Positions 40,494-48,491 of a stretch of 64,000 bases of DNA are shown here, in pieces. Source of the DNA: Palsa-744 sp963734815. GTDB taxonomy: Bacteria > Actinomycetota > Thermoleophilia > Solirubrobacterales > Solirubrobacteraceae. The notes beneath the pieces are model-generated. The model worked only from the letters and a program-made list of their open reading frames with translations. It had not been told where the DNA came from and searched no databases. Position 1 is the stretch's first letter; each line of letters starts with the position of its first letter. Location of the stretch: NCBI GenBank assembly GCA_963734815.1, contig CAVTIH010000001.1:62001-126000 (forward strand), in the 5' to 3' direction. The position numbers were made by a program, and so were the translations under genes.

Positions 40494-41744
40494 ATGCGGG
40501 TCTTCCAGACTCTCCTCGCGTTCAGCGGCAACGCCCCACCGCAGCTCGCCGTCACCCGGCAGCTCGTCGACCGGGGTCACGAAGTGCGGGTGCTCGCCCA
40601 TCGAGCCGCACGCGAACGGATCGAGCACACCGGGGCCGAGTTCACCGAGTTCCGCCGGGCGCTTCCCGCGCTCGACATCACGCGTCCGGAGACCGATTCG
40701 GTACGCGACTGGGAGGCGCGCACGCAGCTTGGCGCCGCGAAACGAATGCGCGACGGTTTGATCACACCGCTGCCCGATGCGACAGGGGAGATGATCGAGC
40801 TACTCGACGGCTGGAGCGCAGATGTTGTCGTGTTCGACTGGCTGTTCGCCGGCGCCGCGATCGCCGCAGAGCGGGCGGGTGTGCCCGCGGTCGCGCTCGT
40901 TCACTGTCCCTATCCGCTCCCGGCTCGTGGCGCGCCACCGCTGTTCAGCGGCCTGAAGCCGATGGCGGGTCCGTTGGGCGCCGCGCGCGACCGCCTGCTC
41001 AATGGCGTGACCCGTCGCTTCTCGGCGGCCGGGCTGCCGGTACTCAACGACGTCCGTGCTGAGCACGGGCTCTCGCCGCTGAAGAACTGGGAGGATCAGC
41101 TCCTCGGTGTGCGGGCGATCTACGTGATGACCGCCCCGGAGCTCGACTTCTCGAGCAGAGCCGACCTCCCCGCGAATGTCCACTACGTCGGCCCTGCGTT
41201 CGAGCCATTCCAGACGGACTGGGAGTCGCCGTGGCCGGCGGAGAACACCGATCCGCTCGTGCTGATTAGCTTCAGCACGAGCTACATGAACCAGGGCAAG
41301 CTCGCCCAGCACGTGCTGGACGCGGTCGCCGGGCTGCGGGTCCGCGCGCTGCTGACAGCGGGGCCCGCGCTCGACTCGAGTCATCTCCGCATCCCCGACA
41401 ACGCGCGCAGCGTGGCTTTCATTACGCATCGCACCGTGCTGCCACACGCGTCGCTCGTCATCACCCACGCGGGATGGCAGACGGTCAACGCTGCGCTCGC
41501 CGACAGCGTTCCACTCGTCTGCATCCCCGATGGTCGCGACCAGCCCGACAATGCCGCGCGCGTTGTCGTCGCACACGCCGGCGTCAGGGTCAGCAAGAAA
41601 AGCTCCCCAAGCAAGCTGCGCGGAGTGATCGCGAGCGCCCTCGAGAACCAGTCGATCAAACGGGGTGCCCGTACGATGGCCGATGCCCTCGCCCGGAGCG
41701 ACGGCGCGACTGTCATCGCCAACGAGCTGGAGCGCCTCCTGTAA
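40494..41744 (+). CDS. Glycosyltransferase family 1 (UDP-sugar, natural-product type)
   Basis: 416 residues from ATG 40494, which the proposed promoter would make leaderless; ATG 40485 in the same frame adds three residues. MRVFQTLLAFSGNAPPQLAV, TRQLVDRGHEVRVLAHRAAR form the acceptor-side domain; the donor-side domain includes LVLISFSTSYMNQGKLAQHV, VAFITHRTVLPHASLVITHA, GWQTVNAALADSVPLVCIPD, GRDQPDNAARVVVAHAGVRV. The last three match the GT1 donor signature (H-x2-LP-x3-HAGxxT...P-x-x-x-DQPxNAARV), as in macrolide and glycopeptide glycosyltransferases. Likely glycosylates a small molecule for protection or maturation. Confidence 0.9.
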   Translation: MRVFQTLLAFSGNAPPQLAVTRQLVDRGHEVRVLAHRAARERIEHTGAEFTEFRRALPALDITRPETDSVRDWEARTQLGAAKRMRDGLITPLPDATGEMIELLDGWSADVVVFDWLFAGAAIAAERAGVPAVALVHCPYPLPARGAPPLFSGLKPMAGPLGAARDRLLNGVTRRFSAAGLPVLNDVRAEHGLSPLKNWEDQLLGVRAIYVMTAPELDFSSRADLPANVHYVGPAFEPFQTDWESPWPAENTDPLVLISFSTSYMNQGKLAQHVLDAVAGLRVRALLTAGPALDSSHLRIPDNARSVAFITHRTVLPHASLVITHAGWQTVNAALADSVPLVCIPDGRDQPDNAARVVVAHAGVRVSKKSSPSKLRGVIASALENQSIKRGARTMADALARSDGATVIANELERLL

Positions 41745-41809
41745 TGCGCAACGCGGCGGCAGCAGCAGCTCCTGCTCACGGTCACACGCAATGAGGCGGC
41801 CGCGAGACT

Positions 41810-42208
41810 CTAGGCCACTGGGGCTGGAGCGGCAGGTACAGACGGAGCCACCGTCGGCGCGGAGGGCGCCTGGGCAAGCGCGGGTGCTCCCGCTGAGACA
41901 GGCCTCCCGGGCGGGGCGCTGAGTACGGCGTCGAGCAGCCCCGGGAACCGCGCGTCGAGATCCGCGCGGCGCAGGCTGTTCAGACGTGCGGTGCCCTCCT
42001 CGCGCTGATCGATCACACCGGCCTCGCGCAGGACGCGGAAGTGGTGGGTGAGCGTCGACTTGGTGATATCCAGATCGAACGATCCGCAGCGCCTGGGGGT
42101 CGCGTCCTCGGCCAGCCTGCGCACGACGCACAGGCGTTGAGGATCGCTGAGCGCGTGCAGCACATCGGCCAGCTGCAGTTCCTCGCGGGTCGGATGGAAA
42201 AGGGCCAC
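41810..42208 (-). CDS. ArsR-family regulator with Pro/Ala-rich tail
   Basis: 132 residues from GTG 42208. Winged HTH: LQLADVLHALSDPQRLCVVR, RLAEDATPRRCGSFDLDITK, STLTHHFRVLREAGVIDQRE, EGTARLNSLRRADLDARFPG. No CVC metal site, so it is of the non-metal type that often senses small molecules. The last 35 residues (APALAQAPSAPTVAPSVPAA) are Pro/Ala-rich. Divergent from the 42-codon gene and DHA2 pump, with a large palindrome between. Confidence 0.9.
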   Translation of the reverse strand: MALFHPTREELQLADVLHALSDPQRLCVVRRLAEDATPRRCGSFDLDITKSTLTHHFRVLREAGVIDQREEGTARLNSLRRADLDARFPGLLDAVLSAPPGRPVSAGAPALAQAPSAPTVAPSVPAAPAPVA

Positions 42209-42217
42209 AGCTGCATT

Positions 42218-42259
42218 GTACGACGATCGGCGTCCCTTGTGGTACGATGCTCGTCGTAC
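42218..42259. promoter_or_regulatory. Palindromic operator between arsR and the efflux genes
   Basis: GTACGACGA (42218-42226) and TCGTCGTAC (42251-42259) are perfect 9-bp arms 24 bp apart. The inner segment repeats GTACGAT at 42243, giving overlapping half-sites. It lies in the divergent promoter region 10 bp upstream of the ArsR start. Likely ArsR-binding sites repressing the pump. Confidence 0.65.
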
Positions 42260-42283
42260 TAGCGAACAAGAGGAAGCAGACTT

Positions 42284-42412
42284 ATGCCAACACCTTCAAT
42301 TCCATCTCCAGTTCCAGCCCCCCCGACCCTCGATCGCCGAGCGCAGTGGAGCGACGCGCGGGGGGCCGCGGTCGTTGAGGCGGCCTACATCCTGCAGGCG
42401 GTGCGCCGATGA
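42284..42412 (+). CDS. 42-residue leader protein coupled to the efflux pump
   Basis: ATG 42284 follows AGAGGAAG and opens 42 codons: MPTPSIPSPVPAPPTLDRRA, then QWSDARGAAVVEAAYILQAV and RR. The stop overlaps the pump start as ATGA (42409-42412). The N-terminal third is Pro/Ser-rich, the rest could be one amphipathic helix. It is the first gene after the ArsR-type operator, so the pump is likely translated by coupling to it. Unknown function. Confidence 0.55.
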   Translation: MPTPSIPSPVPAPPTLDRRAQWSDARGAAVVEAAYILQAVRR

Positions 42413-43980
42413 GCGCCGCCGTCCTGCCCCGCCTGCGCCCGCACGCAACGCCGCACGAGCGTTCGAACGCGCTGCTGATACTGATCTGCCTGGCGCAGTT
42501 CATGGTGCTGCTCGACATCTCGATCGTCAACGTCGCGCTGCCCTCGATGCAGACCGGGCTGCACTTCAGCACGACCGGGTTGCAGTGGGTGGTCAACGCA
42601 TACACGATCACGTTCGCCGGGTTTCTGATGCTCGGTGGCCGCGCCGCCGACCTGATCGGGCGCCGGCGCATGTTCTTCACCGGCACCGCGCTATTCAGTC
42701 TGGCTTCGCTGCTGTGCGCGTTTGCGAGCTCGCGGGGTCTGCTGATCGGGGCACGCTCGCTGCAAGGGATCGGCGGCGCCGTGCTTTCGCCCGCGAGTCT
42801 CGCGATCATCACGACCTCGTTCTCCGAGGGCCCAGAGCGCAACCGTGCACTTGGGGTGTGGGGCGCGATGGCGGGGTTGGGCGCCGCCTCGGGTGCCCTG
42901 CTCGGGGGAATCCTCACGCAGGCGTTTGGCTGGCCGGCGATCTTCCTGATCAACGTTCCGATCGGCGCCGGCGTGATTCTGGCCGGCCGCCGTGTGGTGC
43001 CCGAGAGCCGGCGCGAGGATATGCATCGCCACTTCGACGTGGTCGGTGCGACGCTCGTCACGCTCGGACTGGTGGTCGCCGTGTACGGAATCGTTCGCAG
43101 CGAGAGCCTCGGCTGGGGATCGCTCGGCGTGCTCGGTCCGCTGGGACTGGCGGTCGTGCTGCTGGGCGCGTTCGCGCTCGTGGAGGGCCGCTTCGCGGCG
43201 GTGCCGCTGTTGCCGTTCAGCGTCCTGCGGATGCCGCGCCTGCGGGCGGCCAACCTCGTGATCGCGCTGCTGTACGCGGGCGTGTTCGCGATGTGGTTCT
43301 TCCTGACCCTGTACATGCAGAAGGTCCTTGGATACGGCGCGCTGCAGGCCGGGCTGGCATTCCTGCCGATGACCCTGGGTGTGGCATTGGCTTCGACGCT
43401 GGCGCCGCGGCTTGTAGCTCGATTCGGCGTGCGCCCGGTGCTCACCACCGGCATGGTCGGCTCGGCCGTGGGTCTCGGGCTGCTGACGGGCGTGCACCCG
43501 GGCGCCGGCTACCTCACGAGCGTTCTCCCCGGCGGTCTGCTCGGCGCCTGCGGCCTCGGCCTGGCGCTCGTTCCGGCGACGATCGCGGCCGTGCAGGGAG
43601 TGCCCCCCGCGCAGAGCGGGCTGGCCTCCGGGCTGCTGAACACCTCGCGGCTGATGGGAGGCGCCCTCGGCCTGGCTGTACTGAGCACCCTCGCCGACTC
43701 GCACACCAAGAGTCAGCTCGCCAGCGGCGCCTCCAGCCTGGACGCGCTGACCAGTGGCTATCAGCTCGCGCTCGGCATCGGCGCGCTGATCTGCCTACTC
43801 GGCGCCGCGGTGGCCGTCACGCTGCTGCGCTCGCGCGTGCCGGAGATCGTGAGCAGGTCCGAGATCGTGAGCAGGTCGGAGATCGCGAGCGCAACCGCGA
43901 TCGATCCGGCGGGCCCAAACGAGGCAGACCGCGTGGCGCTTGCCTCGGACGCTACTACGACCGACGCTGTGTTTCTGTGA
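42409..43980 (+). CDS. DHA2-family drug:proton antiporter (MFS, 14 TM)
   Basis: 523 residues from ATG 42409. Membrane segments start at LLILICLAQFMVLLDISIVN (motif D1, LDxTIVNVALP-like: DISIVNVALPSM), TGLQWVVNAYTITFAGFLML (motif for TM2), GGRAADLIGRRRMFFTG (motif A), LLIGARSLQGIGGAVLSPAS (motif B), GALLGGILTQAFGWPAIFLI and NVPIG (motif C). About 14 segments in all, as in EmrB/QacA. The C-terminal tail contains a short tandem repeat EIVSRSEIVSRSEIAS. It would export a drug or the product of the nearby halogenase/glycosyltransferase genes. Confidence 0.92.
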   Translation: MSAAVLPRLRPHATPHERSNALLILICLAQFMVLLDISIVNVALPSMQTGLHFSTTGLQWVVNAYTITFAGFLMLGGRAADLIGRRRMFFTGTALFSLASLLCAFASSRGLLIGARSLQGIGGAVLSPASLAIITTSFSEGPERNRALGVWGAMAGLGAASGALLGGILTQAFGWPAIFLINVPIGAGVILAGRRVVPESRREDMHRHFDVVGATLVTLGLVVAVYGIVRSESLGWGSLGVLGPLGLAVVLLGAFALVEGRFAAVPLLPFSVLRMPRLRAANLVIALLYAGVFAMWFFLTLYMQKVLGYGALQAGLAFLPMTLGVALASTLAPRLVARFGVRPVLTTGMVGSAVGLGLLTGVHPGAGYLTSVLPGGLLGACGLGLALVPATIAAVQGVPPAQSGLASGLLNTSRLMGGALGLAVLSTLADSHTKSQLASGASSLDALTSGYQLALGIGALICLLGAAVAVTLLRSRVPEIVSRSEIVSRSEIASATAIDPAGPNEADRVALASDATTTDAVFL

Positions 43981-43994
43981 TACTGTGTCCCACG

Positions 43995-44234
43995 GTGACC
44001 AATATCACGGTGTCCGTCCCCGACGACGTCTACCGCTCCGCGCGGATCCGAGCGGCGGAGCAGGGCAGCTCCGTCAGCGCGCTCGTCGCCGAGTACCTGC
44101 GCTCGCTCTCGGAGCGCGAGGCCGAGTTTTCAAGACTCGAGGCTCAGCAGCGGCGCATCCAGAGCCGGATCGACCGCTTCAGCGCCCGCGCCCGCCTCGA
44201 TCGCGAGGAGCTGCACGGGCGTGCGGTTCGTTGA
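43995..44234 (+). CDS. vapB: Ribbon-helix-helix antitoxin
   Basis: 79 residues from GTG 43995, just after the pump stop. NITVSVPDDVYRSARIRAAE, then QGSSVSALVAEYLRSLSERE, is a ribbon-helix-helix domain. The C-terminal part (LEAQQRRIQSRIDRFSARAR) is a charged helix ending LHGRAVR, expected to bind the toxin. Overlaps the toxin start by 14 bp. Confidence 0.8.
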   Translation: MTNITVSVPDDVYRSARIRAAEQGSSVSALVAEYLRSLSEREAEFSRLEAQQRRIQSRIDRFSARARLDREELHGRAVR

Positions 44235-44634
44235 CACCAACGTCCTGCTCTACGCCATCTCGCGAGACCCCGAAGAGCAGGGGAAGGCGGCACAGGCCAA
44301 CGAGCTCCTCTCCTCCCGCGACATCGGGCTCTCAGTACAGGTGCTCCAAGAGTTCTACGTTCAGGCGACCCGCGAGAGCCGAACGGACCACTTGACCCAC
44401 GAGCAGGCTGCCGCGCTGGTCGACTCCTTCCGACGCTTCCCTGTCCAGGAGACGACGATCGGCACGGTGCTCTCCGCCATGTCCACCAGGCAGCGATTCA
44501 GCATCTCCTACTGGGACGCCGCGATCCTTGAGGCGGCCCGCGCGCTCGGCTGCGAAGTTGTCTTCTCCGAGGACCTCAACGACGGCCAGGACTACGCGGG
44601 GGTCCGAGTCGAGAACCCATTCAATGACCGCTGA
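44221..44634 (+). CDS. vapC: PIN-domain toxin, VapC family
   Basis: 137 residues from GTG 44221. RFVDTNVLLYAISRD (first Asp), IGLSVQVLQEFYVQATRES (Glu), FSISYWDAAILEAARALGCE (third Asp) and VVFSEDLNDGQDYAGVRVEN (last acidic pair). Complete active site of a PIN RNase. Partner of the ribbon-helix-helix protein upstream. Confidence 0.92.
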   Translation: MRFVDTNVLLYAISRDPEEQGKAAQANELLSSRDIGLSVQVLQEFYVQATRESRTDHLTHEQAAALVDSFRRFPVQETTIGTVLSAMSTRQRFSISYWDAAILEAARALGCEVVFSEDLNDGQDYAGVRVENPFNDR

Positions 44635-44690
44635 CGGGGCGCTTTGAACGTCCCACGTGCGCTCCGACGCCGGGTGTGGGAGCATCCTCG

Positions 44691-45767
44691 ATGTCGATGA
44701 GCGATTTCTTGGTCAAGCGCAACGACCTCCGCGAGTGCGAGATCGTGGAATCCGGGGTGCCCGAACTCGAGCCCGGCCAGACGCTGCTTCGGGTCGACAG
44801 CTTCGGGCTGACCGCGAACAACGTGACGTATGCGGTGCTCGGCGAGATGATGTCCTACTGGGACTTCTTTCCAGCCGAGAACGGCTGGGGTCATGTTCCG
44901 ATGTGGGGCTTCGCCCAGGTGGAGCGAAGCGAGGCAAAGGATGTCGAGCCGGGCATGCGCCTTTACGGATACCTTCCCCCCTCGTCTTACGTTGTCGTGA
45001 CCCCCGCCCAAGCCGGCGTGGATGGCTTCGTCGACGGCTCACCGCACCGAGCGGCGCTGCCTTCGGCGTATCAGCGCTACCTAGCGACCGACGCAGATCC
45101 TTTCTACCGTGCGGACACCGAGGACCTGCAGATGCTCTTGCGTCCGTTGTTCTTCACATCGTTTCTGATCGAGGACCAGCTCGTCGACGACGGGCTCGCT
45201 GCGCGCGGGCCGATCGTGATCTCAAGCGCCTCGAGCAAGACCGCAATCGGCGCCGCCTTCCTTCTGGCGCAGCGCGAGGGAGTCGAGCTGATCGGGCTGA
45301 CCTCCGCACGCAACGTCGAGTTCGTCGAAGACCTTGGCGTCTACGCCTGCACCGTAACCTACGACGCGATCGAATCTCTCGATCGAGGACCGGCTACCTT
45401 CGTTGATATTGCGGGAGACCCAACCGTGCGCCTCGCTGTCCACGAGCACTATGCGGAGGAGCTGGTCTACAGCATGACAGTGGGGGTCACGCACTGGGAG
45501 GAGTTCGGCGCTAGCGGCGGCGAGCTGCCTGGGCCGTCACCAACCCTCTTCTTCGCCCCAGATCGCGTCACCAAGCGCTCTGAGGACTGGGGGCCGGCCG
45601 AGCTTCAGACCAGGGTCTCTGGGGCCTGGCACCCGTTCTGTGAGTGGACGGGCAGCTGGCTTGAGGTTATCCACGGCCGAGGCTTCGAAGCGGTTCGGCG
45701 CGTCTACCTCGATGTGCTGGAGGGACGCGTCGAGGCCAAGACCGCCCACGTGCTCTCGCTCGATTGA
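44691..45767 (+). CDS. DUF2855 family protein
   Basis: 358 residues from ATG 44691 (44697 also possible). Starts with MSMSDFLVKRNDLRECEIVE, LEPGQTLLRVDSFGLTANNV, TYAVLGEMMSYWDFFPAENG, WGHVPMWGFAQVERSEAKDV, EPGMRLYGYLPPSSYVVVTP. The core resembles medium-chain dehydrogenases in its GroES-like start and a degenerate Rossmann segment (PIVISSASSKTAIGAAFLLA). DUF2855 proteins are uncharacterised; the family may bind NADPH. Lone gene. Confidence 0.8.
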   Translation: MSMSDFLVKRNDLRECEIVESGVPELEPGQTLLRVDSFGLTANNVTYAVLGEMMSYWDFFPAENGWGHVPMWGFAQVERSEAKDVEPGMRLYGYLPPSSYVVVTPAQAGVDGFVDGSPHRAALPSAYQRYLATDADPFYRADTEDLQMLLRPLFFTSFLIEDQLVDDGLAARGPIVISSASSKTAIGAAFLLAQREGVELIGLTSARNVEFVEDLGVYACTVTYDAIESLDRGPATFVDIAGDPTVRLAVHEHYAEELVYSMTVGVTHWEEFGASGGELPGPSPTLFFAPDRVTKRSEDWGPAELQTRVSGAWHPFCEWTGSWLEVIHGRGFEAVRRVYLDVLEGRVEAKTAHVLSLD

Positions 45768-46203
45768 GCCGCATGCCATCGAGCTCGGAAGATTGATCTG
45801 TCCGAGGGCACTGGCTCGGATCTGTCGATTCGTCGCGCCCTGGGAGCGACTCCGCGTAGCTGCCAGGATTACGTTGTGCAGTTGCTCTTGGATCAGGCGC
45901 CTCCGCAGCTCTCAGTCAATGTGCCGTGGCGTGAGTTGTACGTGGGCGCGCATTTGGTCAGCGTGAGCTGGCCGACGACAGCGACATGCGCCGGGCGGCG
46001 AAGGAGCGCGGCCTTGAGCTTGGGCTGGGCCAAGACGGCCTCGAGCGCCTGGATCAGCTCGGGGCCGCCCCAGCCCGGCCCGACCGGAGATCGCCTCGAT
46101 CCGGTATGAGGCGATCCAGACGCTGGCCCGCAGCTCGCGACCCTCGATATGAGGTGAGGTTAGCCGTACGCGGCGGTGGCTCGTTGGAGGGTTTCACGCG
46201 CAC
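45768..46203. other. Intergenic region, no supported gene
   Basis: About 430 bp of frames too short or too shadow-like to trust. A plus-strand frame reading VVQLLLDQAPPQLSVNVPWR, then ELYVGAHLVSVSW, may be a decayed gene, unnamed. The promoter of the next gene must lie in its last part. Confidence 0.35.
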
Positions 46204-48267
46204 ATGAGGACCCGCGCCGTAGCTGGCTTACGGCGAGCGACGATCTGGTTGATCGCCGTCCTGGTCGCCACCGCGTGCTTTACGGTGGTCCTGCCTGTCA
46301 TGAGTGCGCGTTCCTCGCCGCGCCCGCATGTCCACAGCTTGCATTCCCATCGGCAGCGCTCTCGCCCCCCGCGTCTGTGTGCGCACCGGTCGCGCGGCCG
46401 AAGCCGCCGCGGGCGGCGCGAGTCCCAGTCGCCGTGTCCCCCGAGCGCTCGGACCGGTGCGGCCAGCTCGGTCACGACCACTTCCGCGATCATCGCGGGC
46501 CGGGTCAAGCCGAATGCGAGCACGTCCTACTTATTCAGCTATGGGACCACTGCTCGCTACGGCTCTCGCAGCGCCTCTAGGCACGCCGGCAGGCGGCCGA
46601 AGGTATTCGTGACGTCAGTGACGCTCGCCGGCCTGCGACCGTACACGAGGTACCACTTCCGGATCATCGCGACCAACTGCGAGGGCTGCCGCACCGGTAC
46701 CACCTATGGCGCGGACCACACGTTCACGACGGCTGCCCCGGCGTCTCAGCCGCTGCCCCCGGCGCCCCAGCCGCCGCTCCCGGCGGCTCCCCTTGGAAGC
46801 ACCGGCCCGGCCACCACGATCACCCAGATCTCGGCGACGGTCACCGGCACGGTGGCGGCCAACGGGCTTTCCACCACGTGGCACTTCGAATACGGGCCGA
46901 CGAGCGCCTACGTCTCTGAAACGCCACCGCAGTCGGGCGCCGTCGGTACAACCAACGTGTCTGCGTCGCTGACGGGCCTGGCAGACGCCCAGACTTACCA
47001 CTACCGTCTGGTGGCCACCAACAGCCTCGGCACCTCCTACGGCGCCGACCAGACGTTCACGACGCAGACGCCGACGAGCACCCAGCAGGAAGACGCCGAC
47101 CACGCCATCGCGGCCTACGCGGCGATGCAGCAGTACTTCTACGCCCAGAACGTCTACCCGGGTGACACCAGCAGCCTGTATGCCGAAGACTACCCCCAGA
47201 GCGAAGGCGGAAACCGCTACTCCTACCTGTGGCCGTTCTCGCGGGCCCTGGTCGGCACCATCACCCTGGCCGGGATCCCCCCGAGCGTCGACGGCGGACT
47301 CGACTATCAGGCCGACGTCAACGATCGCCTGACCGGGCTCTCCCACTATTGGGACGGTGCGGCCAGTCCGCCGGGATACGACTCCTATGTGACCGCGCCG
47401 TTCGGCGGCGGCGGCGACAAGTACTACGACGACCAGGCGTGGGTCGGGCTGGCGCTGGCCCAGGACTACCGCCTCACCCAGAACGCCAGCGCCCTGAGCG
47501 ACGCGGAAAACGTCTTCTCGTTCGTGTACCCGGGCGGCTGGGACGGCAACTCCGGCGAATTCGACCCAGGCGGCACGTTCTGGGTCCAGCAGGGAGCGGG
47601 TTTGGGTTTGACCAACCACGAACGCACGACCACGTCGAACGCGCCCAACGCCGAGCTCGGGTTCCGTCTCGAGCAACTCGACCCCAGCGATCGGGCCACC
47701 TACGAAACCGGGTCGATGATGATGTACGGCTGGGTCAACCATTACCTGTACAACGTCGACAGCAATCCCACCGACCCCAACGCGCCGAATCCCAACTACG
47801 AATCGAGCAAGCCTGCTCTCGTCTTCGACAAAGTGACCGAAGGGCGGGTCGGAAAGACGCTGTGGACCTACAACCAGGGGGCAATGATCGCCGCCAACGT
47901 GACCGCCTTCCAGGACACGGGGGAAACCGACTACTTGATGAATGCGGAAGCGCTCGCAAACGCATCCCTCGACTACTTCACCGAGGCGGACTACCTCGAC
48001 ACCCAGCCGGCAGCGTTCGTCGCCATCTACTTCCGCGGCCTGCTGGTCCTCTACGCGGCGACTGGCGACAGCACCCTGCAGGCGAAGATCCTCCAGGCCG
48101 CCCAGACCTACGCCGACGATGCCTGGAACAACTACCGCAACGGCCAGAACCTCTTCCACCTGCCGTCGTCGCCCGGCTCCTCCTACCGCCTGCTCGACCA
48201 GGGCGCCCTGCTTGAGCTCTACGCGGCACTCGCCTGGGAACCGAGCGACTACGACATGCTCCCGTAG
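46204..48267 (+). CDS. Secreted GH76-family glycosidase with two fibronectin-like modules
   Basis: 687 residues from ATG 46204. A signal segment (TIWLIAVLVATACFTVVLPV) is followed by an Arg/Ser-rich stretch, two beta-sandwich repeats (SAIIAGRVKPNASTSYLFSY ... TFTTA at about 95-175; ISATVTGTVAANGLSTTWHF ... TFTTQ at about 200-285), then the catalytic domain from about 300. The paired aspartates D409-D410 (KYYDDQAWVGLALA) are the GH76 catalytic motif; VGKTLWTYNQGAMIAANV is the second family signature. GH76 enzymes are endo-alpha-1,6-mannanases, acting on fungal cell wall or mycobacterial-type mannan. Confidence 0.9.
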   Translation: MRTRAVAGLRRATIWLIAVLVATACFTVVLPVMSARSSPRPHVHSLHSHRQRSRPPRLCAHRSRGRSRRGRRESQSPCPPSARTGAASSVTTTSAIIAGRVKPNASTSYLFSYGTTARYGSRSASRHAGRRPKVFVTSVTLAGLRPYTRYHFRIIATNCEGCRTGTTYGADHTFTTAAPASQPLPPAPQPPLPAAPLGSTGPATTITQISATVTGTVAANGLSTTWHFEYGPTSAYVSETPPQSGAVGTTNVSASLTGLADAQTYHYRLVATNSLGTSYGADQTFTTQTPTSTQQEDADHAIAAYAAMQQYFYAQNVYPGDTSSLYAEDYPQSEGGNRYSYLWPFSRALVGTITLAGIPPSVDGGLDYQADVNDRLTGLSHYWDGAASPPGYDSYVTAPFGGGGDKYYDDQAWVGLALAQDYRLTQNASALSDAENVFSFVYPGGWDGNSGEFDPGGTFWVQQGAGLGLTNHERTTTSNAPNAELGFRLEQLDPSDRATYETGSMMMYGWVNHYLYNVDSNPTDPNAPNPNYESSKPALVFDKVTEGRVGKTLWTYNQGAMIAANVTAFQDTGETDYLMNAEALANASLDYFTEADYLDTQPAAFVAIYFRGLLVLYAATGDSTLQAKILQAAQTYADDAWNNYRNGQNLFHLPSSPGSSYRLLDQGALLELYAALAWEPSDYDMLP

Positions 48268-48491
48268 GAGCTCATGCCGCCATCGCGAGGACTCGGGTGG
48301 CGCCACAGCTCCCCCCGGCGCCCTCGGGATGCTCACACTCAGCGAATATGAGACTCTCTACCACCAACAACAAGCCGCCTGACATTCTCGCGTACGCGGT
48401 CCATTAAAAAGGGCCCAGATCATCCACGAGTACGCGTGGGCAGCGTGGCGTGAGCACCAGATTTGTGAACCCTACGCGCCGCTCGCAGGGA

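Noticed and set aside
40800..42269. Minus-strand frame of 489 codons across the glycosyltransferase and ArsR genes
   Set aside because: It covers two supported genes and the operator between them and has shadow-type composition.
46615..48336. Minus-strand frame of 573 codons opposite the GH76 gene
   Set aside because: Shadow of a well-supported gene; no recognisable domains.
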